A stretch of DNA of 64,000 bases, from the NCBI RefSeq assembly GCF_016019935.1, contig NZ_JAECMT010000002.1:744001-808000 (forward strand). The letters are read 5' to 3'. The stretch is from Paenibacillus sp. GSMTC-2017. Its GTDB lineage: Bacteria > Bacillota > Bacilli > Paenibacillales > Paenibacillaceae. Below, in pieces: positions 62,666-64,000 of this stretch; positions within the stretch are counted from its first letter, which is position 1; the number at the start of each line of letters is the position of its first letter. The notes under the pieces were generated by a model. The model did no database searches. It saw only the letters and a list, made by a program, of their open reading frames with translations, and was not told where the DNA came from. Position numbers and translations under genes: made by a program.

Positions 62666-64000
62666 TCAGTTTGTAACGATCAATTCCGGCTTGTTTAATG
62701 TGTTTTCGCTTGTATTAAATGTTGTGTATTTACCTGCGGATTCACTTAATATAAACGATGCCGAATCGTCACCAGCCGCCTCAGCGAGCACATACGCTGT
62801 TACATCAATCTCGTAATATGCAAGAGTTGTATTCATAGCAACTGAACCTACCGAATTGCCTGTTGCAGGCTTGTTATTCCAAGTCAAAGTTGCTTCCGTC
62901 CAAGAGTCTGCTATTTCTGAAGCGGTTAATGTTGTCGTAAACGAGGAACTGCCGTATATACGCAGCTTAGCACTCGTTATCGATCCCGTAATGCTGCTTA
63001 CATTAAATTTAAGAAGGGAGTAACGATTTTGTGAGGTGTCTGTTTTAACAGCCATCGTTGCTAAGTTTCCATAGTTATTGGTTTGCTTATTTTCTTGTAC
63101 GTAGGAGTCATCTGTCGGATTTAATGTTACAACGGTACCACTACCTCCACCTGCTAGCGTCGTAGCTTGAACGATATTGCTCAATGGAGATAGGTTACCG
63201 GCTGCATCCTTAGCTTTAATGCTATAGCTATAAGTCGTACTCGCTGTTAAACCTGTGTCACTGTAAGTCGTACCAATTGTTTCACCGATTAGTAGAGTGT
63301 CACGGTAAACCTGATAGCTAGTAACACCTACATTATCTGTCGCTGCCACCCAGTTCACATTAATTTGAGAATTTGAAATCGGTGTCGCAGTTAATCCGGT
63401 CGGTGCGGTTGGCGCCTCTGTATCTGTACTCGCACATGTATTGGTTGCAGTTCCAGCATCAAGCAAGGACGTTCCTGTGAACGTTAAACACGCATAAACG
63501 CCTTTATTAGGTGAATTGCTGAAATCAGTTTTTTCATTGCTGCCCCAAGTATTAATGAACATACCTGACGGCTTTTGCAAATGAGTCCAAGCTGAACCAT
63601 CCCATCCTAATTGGTAGATTGTATTTAACTGATTATAAGGAGCATAACTGATATAAGGCCCGCCTTTTGTTTCTTGTTTGCTCATCGTATTGTTGAAGAA
63701 GACGTTCTGTTCGCCTGTTGAACCTGACCACTTCGTTGCATGAGGTCCAGCACCATACCAAATCGGATACCAAGTACCTTCCAAAACATCCTGGCCACCT
63801 TCTCCTTCACCCCATGAGCTATGTTCAAAAGGTATCGTAATCGTATTTTGCTGGATTAAATTTCTACGTTCCCAGCCGCCATGCAAGTTTATATCCGTTG
63901 TAAGTGCATTATGTTGAACAACGTTACCTGTTGCCGACCACTGAAGAGTAAGATGGCGTACTCGGTCTATTGTGTTGCCAACAATTTTGCTGTCATACAG
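62666..64000 (-). CDS. Secreted beta-helix / fibronectin-III / DNRLRE-domain protein (N-terminus beyond window)
   Basis: At least 444 codons; the frame is open through the right edge. The N-terminal part in view (SKIVGNTIDRVRHLTLQWSA, GNVVQHNALTTDINLHGG) has the asparagine-ladder pattern of a right-handed parallel beta-helix as in pectate-lyase-like proteins. After TDTEAPTAPTGLTATPISNS comes one fibronectin III domain (residues about 205-290 in view), then a DNRLRE-type domain (YVQENKQTNNYGNLATMAVK, YSLLKFNVSSI, SAKLRIYGSS, SWTEATLTWNNKP). Probably an extracellular polysaccharide-active enzyme; activity cannot be told from this fragment. Confidence 0.8.
   Translation of the reverse strand: MYDSKIVGNTIDRVRHLTLQWSATGNVVQHNALTTDINLHGGWERRNLIQQNTITIPFEHSSWGEGEGGQDVLEGTWYPIWYGAGPHATKWSGSTGEQNVFFNNTMSKQETKGGPYISYAPYNQLNTIYQLGWDGSAWTHLQKPSGMFINTWGSNEKTDFSNSPNKGVYACLTFTGTSLLDAGTATNTCASTDTEAPTAPTGLTATPISNSQINVNWVAATDNVGVTSYQVYRDTLLIGETIGTTYSDTGLTASTTYSYSIKAKDAAGNLSPLSNIVQATTLAGGGSGTVVTLNPTDDSYVQENKQTNNYGNLATMAVKTDTSQNRYSLLKFNVSSITGSITSAKLRIYGSSSFTTTLTASEIADSWTEATLTWNNKPATGNSVGSVAMNTTLAYYEIDVTAYVLAEAAGDDSASFILSESAGKYTTFNTSENTLNKPELIVTN

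Noticed and set aside
1-64000. tRNA or rRNA genes, CRISPR arrays, insertion sequences, prophage genes
   Set aside because: None recognised: no transposase or integrase frame, no regularly spaced repeats, no tRNA-like clover-leaf seen by eye. A tRNA scan would be needed to be certain.

Overview
The window looks like chromosome from a low-GC, endospore-forming Firmicute, most probably Paenibacillus or a close relative. The support is strong AGGAGG ribosome sites with frequent GTG/TTG starts, a spore photoproduct lyase gene, secreted proteins with copper-amine-oxidase-N (stalk) domains, LplB/CarB-type sugar permeases and CcpA-type cre boxes. The genus is an inference; no rRNA or marker gene is present.

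Left and centre (1-4524 and 20287-29417) hold a split catabolic regulon for 3-hydroxyanthranilate. The left operon (minus strand) reads 3-hydroxyanthranilate 3,4-dioxygenase, RidA-type 2-aminomuconate deaminase, aldehyde dehydrogenase, hydratase/decarboxylase, acetaldehyde dehydrogenase and 4-hydroxy-2-oxovalerate aldolase (cut by the window edge). The right part has the ACMS decarboxylase with an amino-acid-type ABC transporter, a TetR regulator, alanine dehydrogenase, a 4-oxalocrotonate tautomerase and a secreted LVIVD-type beta-propeller protein. A palindrome TGACA-N3-TGTCA occurs five times, at each transcription start of these units, and in four cases overlaps the -35 box. This ties the units into one regulon, most simply controlled by the TetR protein encoded among them.

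Between the two halves lies a 15-kb RHS/WapA-type polymorphic toxin island (about 4600-19984, all minus strand). One full-length 1954-residue RHS toxin with its immunity gene is followed by six shorter toxin-tip/immunity cassettes, increasingly truncated or frameshifted. They share core or linker sequence and two families of terminator hairpins. This is an archive of displaced toxin tips.

29611-42014: two chemoreceptors, an ABC-F protein behind a leader-peptide attenuator, stubs of an HxlR regulator and a quinone-reductase-like gene, an OmpR/VanS-like two-component system, a MocR-type regulator divergent from an EamA exporter, a nitroreductase and an arylamine N-acetyltransferase.

42412-50949: an operon for an unknown, probably ribosylated, substrate: AraC regulator, CUT1 ABC importer (two permeases, lipoprotein), two ADP-ribosylglycohydrolase-family proteins and ribokinase, with a cre box in front.

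51116-64000: spore photoproduct lyase, methionine aminopeptidase, DUF2165 membrane protein, large catalase, a transglutaminase remnant, an ECF41 sigma factor in an operon with a FAD oxidoreductase (with a matching ECF41-type promoter), a quinone oxidoreductase divergent from a LysR regulator, a DHFR/RibD-like reductase, an alpha/beta hydrolase behind a decayed SRPBCC domain, and the 3' part of a secreted beta-helix/fn3/DNRLRE protein running off the right edge.
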